Part shown: piece by piece, positions 1 to 10,673 of the stretch
Layout: each line of letters begins with the position of its first letter
Position numbering within the stretch: the stretch's first letter is position 1
Assembly (NCBI GenBank): GCA_037954665.1
Contig: JBBMOL010000016.1
Span: 3,534,001-3,598,000 of the forward strand
DNA from: Laguncularia racemosa
Taxonomy: Eukaryota; Streptophyta; Magnoliopsida; Myrtales; Combretaceae
DNA: 64,000 nt
Direction of reading: 5' to 3'
Position numbers and translations under genes: made by a program
The notes under the pieces: generated by a model
What the model was told of the DNA's origin: nothing
Seen by the model: the letters and a program-made list of their open reading frames with translations, nothing else
Databases searched by the model: none

Positions 1-591
1 TTTCCTAATCTTTTTATTATTTTATTCTATTTTTTTTAATTTTATTCTTTTATTATTTTTTTTACATTTTATTTATTTTATTATTTTTTTTACATTTTTC
101 TTAATTCTAGAAAAATCTAATTTCTACATTTTTCCTATTTATTGAAAATAAAACAAAAATAAATAAATGGCTAACAAAATAATAATAATAAATAAATAAA
201 TTCGGAATAAATAAATAAACCAAATAAATTAATTAAATAAAAAAAATCCGAAAAAATCCGATTTACCTGGATCCGGGTCGCTATGCGAGTCGGGTCGGGT
301 CGAATCTGTCGGGTCAAATCGGGTCGGATCGGTCACGGCGGCGGGGTTGGCTCGTTCACGGCGTTCCGGCGGTCGTTTGCGGCGGGTGAAGTGTCGAATC
401 CTAGCTTCTTGGGGGTGCTGAATCCGATGGTGGTGGCGGTTTACTCCCAGATCGCCTCCTAGCGGTTGCTCCAACTCCGATCGATGGTCTCGGCTTCAAG
501 TTCCTCCGGCGTACTCCGATTCACTCCTTTCTCTCTCTTTCTCTCACTTTTTCTTCGTGTTTTTTCGTGCTCTGGCTTCCTCCTGTTCTCC

Positions 592-602
592 TCTATTTAT
601 AG
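592..602 (-). promoter_or_regulatory. TATA box of LTR promoter
   Basis: The minus strand reads CTATAAATAGAG inside the LTR, followed downstream by a purine-rich leader (AGGAGAACAGGAGG). Its position about 700 bases from the LTR start fits a U3 promoter. This is inferred from the motif alone. Confidence 0.5.
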
Positions 603-939
603 GCACCTCGAACTCCTCTTGGATAAGCTCGAATCGGCCGATTTAGATAAACCCATATTTTTCCGTTTCTTAGATTCGATTTTATCCCGGCGATTTGATG
701 TTAATCTCTTGTGCTCCTTTGGTTTATCTGATGGATTTGGCCTTATCTCGACTTTAATCTAGAAGATTAAAAAGAAAACGGCCGATTTCGCCTTCGTCGG
801 ACTTCTGTCGGATTTTTTCCTCCGGCTGGGCTCGCGAAGAAGACGATCACGCGCGACGCGCGTGACTTCCCTCGGCCAATCACATGCTGCCACGTGGCAG
901 CTCCAGGGAAAAGAACGAAAAATTTTTGCCGAGCGCCTG

Positions 940-1013
940 CGGGGGGATTCGAACTCGCGACCTTCAGCCTTCACACGGTTCCCATGCGCACACACGAGCC
1001 AGCTGAGCTGGCC
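940..1013 (-). repeat. tRNA-like segment with Pol III A and B boxes
   Basis: On the minus strand an A-box-like CAGCTCAGCTGG (999-1010) is followed about 43 bases later by a B-box-like GAGTTCGAATCC (945-956), flanked by a pairing-capable GGTCGCG and CCCCCCGC. This is a tRNA-derived sequence within the U3 of the LTR. It is not a convincing tRNA gene, because I could not draw a full acceptor stem. It may be an old SINE head or a tRNA fragment captured by the LTR. Confidence 0.45.
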
Positions 1014-1302
1014 CAATTTCCCGATTTTATTTACATCGCAAATTGTACATATGCGATGCAATTTTTTTATTTTTTTGTATTTTTTTGAAATTTCAAAAAT
1101 TTGTAAAAATTATTTACTATTCATTATTGCTATTTCTAAAATCATTTTTCAAAATTGAAGTGTTTTCCTATTTATTTTCATTTTTTTGAATATTTTTATT
1201 ATTTATGCTAAATTAAGGAAAAATTGGGAAAAATTAGGAAAAATTGAAAATTGATTATTATTGAAAATTATTGATTCCTAGGGCAAAAATGGGGTGTTTA
1301 CA

Positions 1303-1566
1303 CAGATGTATCAACCTAGATTTCAATTCGAATTCCACAGCTAATTCGGGATAGTGAATACAAAGTGGTTGTTGATTCACATCCGGTGCAGCCAACTCCC
1401 TTAAGGTTCTCTTGAGATTTGCCATGTCGTCCTCTTTTTCAGAATCAGACAAGTCCGATACTAAGTTCGGTCTAGTGGATGATCTAGCTTCTTGTCGCAA
1501 CCTCTTTAGAGTCTTCTCAATCTCCTGATTATAAGTTAGTTCACCTGTCTGAGAAGAACGAGTCAT
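1303..1566 (-). pseudogene. Athila-like gag, N-terminal fragment
   Basis: The frame starts at ATG 1566-1564 (MTRSSQTGELTYNQEIEK) and runs leftward through RTLRELAAPDVNQQPLCIHY and FELKSRLIHL, then stops being gag-like at 1303. Plant Athila gag proteins carry a closely similar segment (LRELAAPDV followed by QPLCIQYP and LKSGLIHL). In the family the protein continues for hundreds more residues. Here it is cut by the LTR that starts at 1302, so only about 88 residues remain. The start is supported by the primer binding site just upstream (1597-1612). The rest of the element presumably lies to the left of the window. Confidence 0.8.
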
Positions 1567-1596
1567 ACAAGAATAGAAATAAATTTGACACCAATC

Positions 1597-1612
1597 TCCG
1601 GCAACGGCGCCA
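1597..1612 (-). other. Primer binding site, tRNA-Asp type
   Basis: The minus strand reads TGGCGCCGTTGCCGGA, the sequence used by Athila/Tat elements for tRNA-Asp priming. It lies 5 bases after the LTR terminal CA at 1618. Confidence 0.85.
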
Positions 1613-2537
1613 AAATTTGATGGGTGTCGAATCCAACAAAAATAAAACCTACTCCTAGACAATTATATGATTTGCATATAGTGGTGAGTAGGGTTGAATC
1701 CACAGAGATTGGTTAAACTTATTTCTATTCGAGAATAAAAGGAAAAGAAAAATGGGGGGGTTTTGTTTGTGAATCAAAATAAAGTAAAACAAGGTAAGAA
1801 AATCGGATATTAATAAAAGCCTAGCCAAAGGAATCAAGATAGTTTAATTCAAGGAATTGATCATCGATGCAAATGTTCTCTATTCTTGTTCCTAGATAAA
1901 CTGGTTATGGTTATTAACAAGCTCTAACAACCTATCTCTCCTTACTTCCTCGATAACCTCAGACAAGCGCTTTGAATTATTTCTCTTATTGATTAAACAA
2001 CCCTAGACAAGCGCTTAGGATTTAATCTATCAATAGCATTAAGATCTAGAGAGACCACCAATTCATGCCAGTAGATTATAAGATAACCTATTTAAACATG
2101 ATCACACACCTCCATAACATAAATTCGATCATCTCTTTTATAACCAAACATGTTATTGCGTCACTAAGACTAGAACAATCAAACAATTACGGATTTGACG
2201 TGCTAGTTGACGATATATTAACTTGCTAATTGAGTAGAAGAGCTCTATTCATACCAATCAACAAAGATAATAATGACAAAACGATCAGAAGATATATGAA
2301 TACCCGAAAGCAAAGAATAGAATAAATACAAGTCAATTAGACCTCACAATTCGTGGAGAATTAAACATCTATGACCCTTTGGCTAGAAAAGTAGCTTAGT
2401 TACTCATGTTCATCAACAAAACGAAAATAAAAAGTAAAGACATGATGAACCCGGTTGCCTGCCTTGCCTCCAAGATGATCCAAGGTTCTTCAAGATCCCA
2501 AAGATTCAAAAGTTGTCCTAACCCTCTAGGGTTGGTT

Positions 2538-2548
2538 CTATTTATATT
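2538..2548 (-). promoter_or_regulatory. TATA box of Athila-like LTR
   Basis: The minus strand AATATAAATAGAACC is followed by a leader. It lies about 705 bases into the LTR, a plausible U3/R boundary. Confidence 0.5.
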
Positions 2549-2644
2549 GTTAGGGGGATAGCATGTGATCTTTTGCTAGCAAGATACGAAAATATCTTTC
2601 CTTTTCCAAGTAGATTTCGAGAAGTGAAGATTCGTCTGCCTGGC

Positions 2645-3060
2645 ACGCCCCACCACACGGCCGTGGGTCAAGCCGTGCCATCCTCTGTGCATATTCTTCA
2701 AGTCTTCATCTGCGCCCAGTGTGTACCACGGTTACACACACGACCAGATTTCAAGCCGTGCCTTCATCTGATTGATGTTCCACACTTTCTTCTCCTTGGC
2801 ACGTCTAGCTTCCACCACGGCTCCAAGCACGGTTTCTCCCACGGCTTCCACCACGGCCGTGCCCTAAGCCGTGTCTCTCTCTGTTCAAAGTCCACATTTT
2901 CGTCTTCTTGTTCAGTGTGTAACACGGTTTGCGCAATGGCCGTGCCTCAAACCGTGCTTCCGATACACGGCCGTGTACTTCAACCGTGTATCTTCCCGTT
3001 GATTCAAAACCAAGTACACGGCCGTGTATTTCAATTACACGCCCATGTACTTCCCTCCGG
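2645..3060. repeat. CACGGCCGTG-type palindrome array in LTR U3
   Basis: At least a dozen perfect or partial copies of CACGGCCGTG occur, for example near 2656, 2838, 2853, 2970 and 3016, spaced irregularly at 15-60 bases. Degenerate halves read CCACGG or CCGTG. The block is GC-richer than its surroundings. Confidence 0.75.
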
Positions 3061-3254
3061 TGGTGTAAATCCTTGTCTTTGAACCAAGTTGTAGATGACT
3101 TCTCTAATTTACTTGAATTAGCATCCTTGACTCCATTTAACCTGATTTATCACGATGATAGAATTAAAGTACCATTTCCTTATGATTTCTATAAAATCAA
3201 TGATAATTTAACACAATTTATACTATGAAGATTGAGTATAAAATGGCTCTATCA

Positions 3255-4162
3255 GGTAGTCTCACTCTTCTCAACCATGGTTTTATTCAAACTCTCAGTC
3301 CCAAATCTATTACTACCACCATTAAGTCTATTATTCTTCTCCTGTAACATCCACTCAACTCTAAGAGCCATATTTTTAGCCTTATTTAAAGTACTTAGAA
3401 CATGTACCCTAAATTTGTCCTAATCTACAATTTCAAACCATTTAAATATCTAGCCACTTACTGACCCTCACTTTCCCTTAGGTCATTCCTTTTTACTAAT
3501 CACATGAATTCTATTGTATACTCATGTACGGTTTTCTACCCCTAGTGACATCACCAATATTGCTAAAAAAGAATTTGTTCATAATCGAGAAGTAAGAAAT
3601 CCAACTGGAGCAATTGCTCAATTCTATACAATGTTCTCACAGGTTATTTACCCTCACAATATCGCATACTCTAGAGCCTCTCCCACTAGTTTGAAGCACC
3701 CTCTTTCAGTCTACAAGCTACTAATTTCACATTCCTTCCCTCAAGAATTTTCATATATTCAAAAAATCTATCTATTTTAGTAATCCAATTAATAAAATTT
3801 TCAATATTTAAATTATCGTTAAAGCTAGGAATGTTAACCTCCAGCTTGAGTTCCTCACTGTCTCTAAAGTCACACATACTATTATATCTCCTATATCTGC
3901 CATCATCACCACCTCTCTTGTGTGGCCATTTTTCCCCCAACAACACTTGGTCTTCCTCCTTCGAATCATCATCATACATCTGTAATCCTTGATTTGTAGC
4001 TATAGGTCTGACAATAAGATCACCGTGTGCATGCTCTGCCCTTGGTCGCATCCCACCACTGTTCTTGTCTCTATTGGCATTAAATCCCATCGCATAGAAA
4101 TGCTCAATCAAGTCATCAAAGTGCTGTTCTAAACATCGGAATCTCTTATCCATGTTATTCAA
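3255..4162 (-). pseudogene. Chromovirus-like Ty3/gypsy gag, broken
   Basis: The frame begins at ATG 4162-4160 (MNNMDKRFRCLEQHFDDLIE). A capsid-like core follows: EVNIPSFNDNLNIENFINW, then RFFEYMKILEGRNVKLVACR, which resembles the plant gag pattern of F-G/N-x-L-x-P-x-x-F-x-x-W and KVKLVA. A TAG replaces one of the paired tryptophans after EGASN at about 3686. Further left, in shifted frames, DYEQILF, VARYLNGLKL and MALRVEWMLQEK are recognisable, so frameshifts and stops are present. The C-terminus, with any zinc knuckle, is cut off by the Athila-like LTR at 3254. It is not functional. Confidence 0.75.
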
Positions 4163-4272
4163 CTCTGCCCTTTGATCCTACACCTCAATTCATAGGGCTT
4201 CCACATCTTAAGTAGCATTCAAAATGTGACCGCCTACTAAACTACCATCTCCTAACATTATGGCAAGAATTT

Positions 4273-4287
4273 CCTGCTCTGATACCA
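4273..4287 (-). other. Primer binding site, initiator tRNA-Met type
   Basis: The minus strand reads TGGTATCAGAGCAGG, the standard plant retroelement PBS, 5 bases after the LTR terminal CTCGCTACA (ending at 4293). Confidence 0.85.
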
Positions 4288-4292
4288 ACTAA

Positions 4293-5009
4293 TGTAGCGA
4301 GTTAGTGTGATAAACATGATCAATCATCAATTGATCTAAGAAATTAAAGAAACTAGTAAAGTTTCTCTCAAAAAGTCTAAAAGTGTAGTATAATGTGATA
4401 AGATATGATAAGATAAAACTAATATATATATATATATATACTGTAAAACCTTAAAATGTAGATTAACACAGTCTTCAGCACAAGTGTGTAAAAGCCCATG
4501 TCATGTTCTGTAGAAGTTTTGCTTTTCGCTCCCTTAGCACACCCATTTACACGAGTGTGCTAGCTACCATGTCCCTCAACACGCCTCCTAGCATAAGTGT
4601 GTTTGAGGGCGTATTAGCTTACATGCAAGCCTCTATGCCTTCCTACTTTGTTCCTCACATGAGTGTTCCATCTTTGATGATTTTTGGGCCTTTGCTCTGC
4701 ATCATTTTATATATACTTTCTAGATATCTATTTAACTTATGTAGCAATATGAACTGATTCAAATATGGTACCTGAAAGTAAAATCACCACACCATCTTTA
4801 AAGTAAGAATAAAACTAATTTTGTAAATTTTTCATGAAGTTTTGATGATAACAAATCTCATATCTCAAAATAGCTTTTTATATATAATGTTTACATAATA
4901 AATATAATATGTTTGGATAACTAATTTGTACTTTAGTTAATAAATAAATATATTTGTTTAGTTCCTTATGAGATAAATGATGTAATATGTATTAGCTAAA
5001 TTTGCTACA
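4293..5009 (-). repeat. LTR of chromovirus-like element
   Basis: The left end is fixed by the PBS at 4273-4287: the minus strand LTR ends in GCTACA at 4293. The right end is less sure. GCTACA at 5004-5009 would give matching TGTAGC termini and a 717-base LTR, but a second CTACA at 5075-5079 is an alternative. The LTR contains imperfect ACACGAGTGTG-like palindromes (near 4480, 4550, 4595 and 4660) and a (TA)n tract at 4421-4440. Confidence 0.5.
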
Positions 5010-5079
5010 TGTTCTTAATATATCGAGTGAAGAACATGAATATCTTTGCTTTATATGTCATGTGAAGAATTTAGCTACA

Positions 5080-5690
5080 TTTGCTTTGTGCTTTATTGCA
5101 CTATGATATTGATTGTGAGTTTTTGCTTATTTAAATTAATATCTTGTTCCATTAGTTGTTGGAAATATAATTATATATATGATTAGTGATATGAGATGAA
5201 GTATTGATTATATATGTTATCAATATTTTATGAATTCATGAGATGTTGAATATATATGTTATCAATGTTATGAGATGGGGTGCTAAATCTATTTTTTTTT
5301 TTTTGCAAGTGCTTAATAATAGGTAATTTATATGAAGAATTGGATTTGTTCAATATATGCCTATAAAAGTTCTTATCACTACACTTATACAATATATTGT
5401 TGTTAAAATATAATATCTATATAAAGAGTTGACTTGTTGGATAAATATGTTCTTGGTGATACTTATTAATATATATGATTGATGTGTTATATACTTTGAA
5501 GACAAGATAAAAAGGATTACTAAAATATGGATTAAATGTGTTTCAGAATATTGTTATATGTTTGGTATGGTAAAAATATATATTGTTCTTGTCAACATCT
5601 ATTTTTATAATTGATGCGTTATATGTGATTCACGAAAGAGAAAAGTTATTGACAAAACATTTATTAAATATACATGTGGTTATGTTGTAA
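5080..5690. other. AT-rich intergenic stretch
   Basis: No coding or structural signal is seen apart from a short duplicated segment (TATATATGTTATCAAT, near 5211 and 5250). Confidence 0.5.
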
Positions 5691-5696
5691 TATTAA

Positions 5697-6106
5697 TTTA
5701 ATGAAAAAGTATATTTTTAATCATCAATGTTTATCTATTTTTCTATTTAAGTTCTTAACCTTTTTTTTTTTACTTCTATTTAAGTCTTCAATGTTTTCAA
5801 AACAATATAAAAAAGGACTTCTGTTAAATCTATTAAGTTTTCATCAATTTGTGATACATATTAGCTTCAAATTAGTCTATAATAATTAAATTAACAAAAT
5901 GATGATACTAAATATACTTATTTAAACATTATAATAAAAATAATATTAAATATATTTAATTATATAATGTAATAAAAATACAAAAATAATAATTAAAATT
6001 AAGAAAAATGGGCTGGAAAAATTTACATGTACCGTTACCATCTTGGGCAAGTAGCTCAAGGTTAAATATTAAGGATTAAAATTGTACTCCCCTTAATTTG
6101 ATGCAT
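5697..6106. repeat. Dispersed repeat, MULE-TIR family, truncated
   Basis: This sequence is collinear with 24340-24720, sharing AATTAAATTAACAAAATGAT, AAAAATAATAATTAAAATTA and AGCT(A/G)GAAAAAT blocks in the same order. It also matches, more weakly, the termini of the MULE at 39.8-46.5 kb. It is cut at 6106 by the insertion of MULE A. Confidence 0.6.
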
Positions 6107-6210
6107 GGGGAATCCATTAAAATAATATATTATTATTTTTTAAATTTCTGAAATAGAGTACTTGAAAAAAATATTCCAAAGATATGTTTTGAAATTGAGG
6201 ACCTAAAATT
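6107..6210 (+). repeat. MULE A left terminal inverted repeat
   Basis: It matches the reverse complement of 16330-16432 with small indels. Similarity fades further in. Confidence 0.7.
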
Positions 6211-6959
6211 TGCCTTTAGTTTAGCCAATTTTAGCAAAATCAAAGGCATTGGCCCAATTCGCACATTTAGTACACTTAGAAAACTTTTTTATTTAAATTT
6301 AAAATTTATTATAATTTTTAAATTTATAGAAATTGTTTTATTTGTTATTGTTATATAAATTTTTAATGTTTTTTAAAACAAAAAAAGGCAATTTTAGGAA
6401 ATTTATCATTGAAAAAAATGATGATTATTAATTTTTTTTTGAAATAATTGTTAAAGAAAAATGTAAAAGTATAGATAGAAAAATAGAAATAATAATTTAT
6501 TACAAAATGTTAATAAATTACAAAATTTGAAATATTAATGTATAAGAATCGCTAACATCCATGAATGATCTCGCACCTATTGCATTAAAATAGATGGATG
6601 AAATGGTCATGGCTTCATCTAATTTGCACAATTAAAATAGAAAATGTTAGCATTATATAGGCAATGATTTGATATCATAAATGTGCATGGGTAAGCTAAG
6701 ATTTAATTAATCATGTGTTTGATTATCTAACATTTACCATTATCGTGTTGATGTGGACATGTTCTTCTATTGTGGCCTTCCTCTCAGCAAAGTTTAGATG
6801 TGATCTTATCTAAACACTCCCAAATGTCCATCTCTATGTGATGTCTTTTTCGACTTGGTTTCCCTTTTTCTATGCAAGCTTTACTCTTGGATGGAGCAAT
6901 GGGAACTGTACCAGCTCCCAATTAAGCTCATTGCTTAGGGGCAGGAAGTGGGTCTTATA

Positions 6960-8830
6960 TATGAGCTCTTGGTGCATCCACTTGTATTAATTCGATATAG
7001 ATGTCGAAATATCGAGCCTGATTGAAGCAGCTACTACATAGGCATGGGAGTATGGGATTCAGTATATTTGCTACTTTTGGCAAGTGCATGTGCTGTAGGT
7101 AAAGTCAACAGTATATGTCTGGCCCTCTCCCCTTAACCCGCTTGCTACACGACTACTACCGGTAAGCACTTAAAAAATTCTCTCCTACTTGTTGCAATTG
7201 ATGACCTTGTGGTTGCTAGCTTATGAACTCCATCTGTCTATTTTTTCGGTGGAATATTTGGTGAAGATTCTATTCTTTGCCATATTCTTAAGCGTCTTCG
7301 AATGCTTGTTGACGAAGTAAGCCACGCAAGTGTAAAAAGTCTTCTTTACCAAAGTAGCCATGGGTAACCCTGAGCTCTTTTCAAGATAGAATTGTAGCTT
7401 CCAATAATGTTAGAGGTTATATACCCAAACTAATAGCAATTGTCATGAGCTAGCATCCACATCTCCACTAACACGTCGTCAAATCATGCTGGAGTATTGG
7501 GCTTAATAGCCCTCACCCAATCCATCAAATAGTTCAATTTCCAAGCTTGTGCCTATAACTTAGCGTAGGTGACCAACTTTTTGCATTGCATATTTTTGTA
7601 TGCCTTGTTGAAGTTGCTTACAATATGTCGTATACAAAACCACCAAATTGCAAATAGAGGGCATTATCCATTAGCTTGGGCTTCAACTGTTGACTTGATG
7701 ATAAGGTGTCTATCCAATATAACGCAAATGGTTTCATAATCTACACGGTTGCCAACCATAGGTTCCTTCATTTTCCTAAAAAACCAGCCCCATATTTCAG
7801 CCAACTCGTCATCTACAAGAGCGAATGCCAGCGAAGGTATATAGTTGTTATCGTTAATACCACAAGCAATCAATAACTTGTGCGTATACTTCTCATAAAG
7901 AAAAGTTTCATCAATGGTAACAATTGGTCTAAGCAATCTCCACGATGTAATGTACAACTCGAATCCCTAGAAAACCTACTTAAGAGTTGACACTTTGAGG
8001 GTATTTGATCTTTTCTACCCCCAATCAAGTTGTGTTCCAGGATGGGGAATAGGATCTCTAATTGCCATACTAGATGGTTCAGCCTGCCCTAGCTAATATA
8101 TTGCTTGTTTAGAGAACCTAGGTGCGATTAAAGGATCCTCTTCAGCTATATCATCTCATTCAGTTTCACTTTCCTCATCTTTCTCCTCAAAGCTTTCCTC
8201 ATGGTCAAAACTTTCCTCCTCAACATCCATTTCCACATTGGTGTCCATTGCAGTTTTTGCTTTCAAATGCACCATGTAGGGATCACATGTTTCTGGTCAT
8301 TATAACACCGGAGTAACTGCTCTATTTTCTTCATCTTAATCATTTAACGGTGCCTCTTCCATAGGGGTTGGAACAAATTCTTCAAATGTTGACGGCTTGG
8401 GAGGCATTTATTCCATGTTAGATGAGGAATGCATGTGCCTACTTTCTTGGAACGTCTATTTCATAGAGAGAACCCCCAAATTTTCAAAAATTCTAACATA
8501 CAGTTGTTGTATGCCATGATTTCCAAAAGATTCGGTCGTTTAAATCAAGTTTTTTACATCATCATTATCTTTAATTACCATCAAGGCATAAGGTGTATTA
8601 TCCTCATGGAAAATAAGATGCCTATGAATTATCTTTATCTCTACTTTAGTTGGATCGACTCCAATACTTTAGCATATTCTATATAGGAATTCGGTGTAAT
8701 GCACATTTTTCTTCATTTCCAAAATTTTAACCGAATCCCTATCATATTCCCCCCCCCAAACAATATTTTCAAATGCGTAAATCACTAATTTGACGTAATC
8801 ATCCATTGTTATCCTATTCACAATATAGAT
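6960..8830 (-). pseudogene. MuDR-type MULE transposase, copy A
   Basis: The clearest piece is 7957-7664 with RPIVTIDETFLYEKY, LLIACGINDNN and LAFALVDDE followed by WGWFFRKMKE. This is the DDE core of MuDR-like transposases; the family shows VDGTFLKGKY, LAFAIVD and W-x-WFL. A SWIM-like motif (TCTCQK followed by a stop) lies near 7100. The N-terminal acidic region is at about 8560-8720. Relative to copy B, the segment holding the MuDR N-terminal domain is missing: B bases from about 13275 to 13820 have no counterpart at 8043. Stops and frameshifts throughout make it inactive. Confidence 0.75.
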
Positions 8831-8908
8831 AAATTATCAGTTATTCAATAAAAAATAGATAATATCGCTTTTTTAAAATTGACAATGCATAGCATTGATT
8901 ATTTTCTT

Positions 8909-9089
8909 GGGGTAACACTCTAAAATATTATATATTTTTTAATTTGCAAATATTATACTTGAGATAATTATTCAAAAAATAGGTTTTGAAAGCATGGACT
9001 CGATTTGCAACTTCAATTTTACGAAAATTTACAAAATTGAAGGCGTACACCGGGTCTACGCCTCTAGTATAAATGTACTGAGGACTATT
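8909..9089 (+). repeat. MULE B left terminal inverted repeat
   Basis: It is the inverse of 15330-15514. It is also related to the arms of the foldback element at 27.3-28.1 kb. Confidence 0.75.
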
Positions 9090-9539
9090 TTTGTTTTAAC
9101 CATAATAAAATCCTATAAACCTATGTTGCAAACCTATAAAAGTTATTATAAATGAACACTACAAACCTATAAAAATTATTATGAGTTGATACTTTAAATT
9201 TACACAGTATTATAACATGTGATGTGTAATGCACAAGAAAAAAATTTTGTATCGACAATTTGTAATATAAATATAAATCCTCAATTTATATGTTTATTTT
9301 TATATCTTTGAATTTCCTTTGCAAGTATCGTTCTTTCTCATAGTTTTAAAATTTTTGTTTTCTTAATTTATGTTTCATGTAAGTTTAGCTTGTTGAACTA
9401 TGTCCGTAGAAATATCTAGAAGACATTTTTCAACTTTTTCGATAAAGTAAGATTTTGGTATGTTTTTTTGGAAAAAAAATTAATTTTTTTTTTGCTATTA
9501 TAGTACTTTGTATGAATGCTAAAAAGTAAATGCAATTAT

Positions 9540-10620
9540 TTGAACTCCACTATTTTTATTGAAGTAATACCAGTTATTAATTAATCATTAATTAGTAATT
9601 AATTATTTGTTAATATATCATTAATTAACATTAGTAAATGAATTATTAAAAAAAATTGGTATTTTCATAAATGCTTAATTTGTAGTTGTGAAAATTATTG
9701 TAAAACTAATTGTTAATGATGAAGTAATTAATCTTTAATTAGTTATTATTTAATTATTAGAAAATTAATTAGGAAAAACCTTTGTATTGATTATTATGAA
9801 TTATCTTTGTGTGTTATTATAATGTATTTTTGCAAAAGTTGCTAAATAACTGTTAATTAGCAGTAATTAGTTGTTAATATGTAAGTAATTAATTGTTAGA
9901 AAATTAATTAGTGAAAAATTTTGTGTTGATTGCAAATGTAAAATATTGTGTGTTTTTGTACAAGTAGTTATAAAATTAAGTTGTTAATGAATCATTAAAT
10001 AAAGGTGATTAGTCGTTAATATGCCATTAATTAATTTTTATAAAATTAATTAGTGAAAAATTTTGTATTGATTGCGCATGTAATATGTTTGTATGTTTTT
10101 GTACAAGTAGTAAAATTACATTGTTGTTAATTAACCATTACTTAATAGTAATTAGTCTTTAATATGTCATTAATTAATTGTTAAAAAATTAAGTAGTGGA
10201 AAATTTTGTGTTGATTGTAAATATAATATGTGTTTATTATTGTAGAAGTTGTTGTAAAATCAAGTCATTGTTAATTAACCATTAACTAACAGTAATTAGT
10301 CGTTAATATGTCATTAAGTGCAATTAATGAGAAATTTTGTGTTAATTGTAAATGTAGTGCGCTTATGTTTGTGTGTTTTTTTTGTGAAAGTAGTTGTAAA
10401 ATTAAATTGTTATTAATTAACAGTTAATTGATCGTAATTAGTTATTGATTGTCATTAATTAATTGTTATAAAATTAACTACTAAAAAAATTTGGCATTGA
10501 TTTTACATGTAATATCTTTGTTTGTTATTGTAAAAGTAGTTGTAAACTTTAGTTGCTGTTAATTAACTTTTACTTAGATAGTAAAGGGTTGCTAATAAGT
10601 CATTAATTAATATTTTGATA
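9540..10620. repeat. Degenerate tandem array, about 143-base unit
   Basis: Successive units begin TAATTAATTGTTA at about 9885, 10026, 10169 and 10455, with a decayed one at 10314. Each continues through AAAATTAATTAGTGAAAAAT, TTTTGTGTTGATTG and TTTTTGTACAAGTAGT to TAGTCGTTAATATGTCAT. Unit lengths are 141-146 bases. Less regular units extend to 9540 on the left and 10620 on the right, giving about seven in all. The array is inside MULE B, between its left TIR and the transposase. Confidence 0.8.
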
Positions 10621-10673
10621 TTAACGGTAACATATACTAATTATATATATATATATATATATTGCATAATAGA

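Larger units (their letters stand above)
1..1302 (-). repeat. Ty3/gypsy-type LTR, partial at window edge
   Basis: Read on the minus strand, the LTR begins at 1302 with TGTAAACACCCCATTTTTGC. This falls exactly where the Athila-like gag frame on its right stops making sense, so it is the outer edge of an inserted element. A TATA box (TATAAATAG, minus, 593-601) follows about 700 bases in, with GC-rich transcribed-leader-like sequence at 250-570. The LTR's other end is not visible and probably lies beyond position 1. Short ORFs here (for example 466-762 and 759-1061) have no protein-like character and are best ignored. The exact lineage (Tat, Ogre or other) is an inference from the terminal sequence only. 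Confidence 0.6.
1618..3254 (-). repeat. Athila-like 5' LTR
   Basis: On the minus strand the LTR runs from TGATAGAGCCATTTTATACT at 3254 to ACACCCATCA at 1618, about 1.64 kb, immediately before the PBS. A TATA box (AATATAAATAG, minus) lies at 2538-2548. The U3 (about 2640-3060) contains an array of CACGGCCGTG-like palindromes, a trait seen in LTRs of this group. The LTR interrupts a chromovirus-like gag whose frame is open right up to 3255. The short ORFs at 2573-3228 are products of the palindrome array. Confidence 0.8.

Noticed and set aside
940..1013. A genuine tRNA gene
   Set aside because: A and B boxes are present but no acceptor stem or clear anticodon arm could be drawn, and it sits within an LTR.
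466..1061. Overlapping ORFs of 98-100 codons in both strands
   Set aside because: They lie in the GC-rich leader and tRNA-like part of an LTR; the translation near 950 is the usual artefact of a tRNA T-arm. No protein family features.
2573..3228. 169- and 99-codon ORFs
   Set aside because: They are translations of the CACGGCCGTG array and change sense with each repeat; the DNA is LTR U3.
9540..10620. CRISPR-like array
   Set aside because: Units are about 143 bases, contiguous and degenerate with no spacers, inside a plant MULE.
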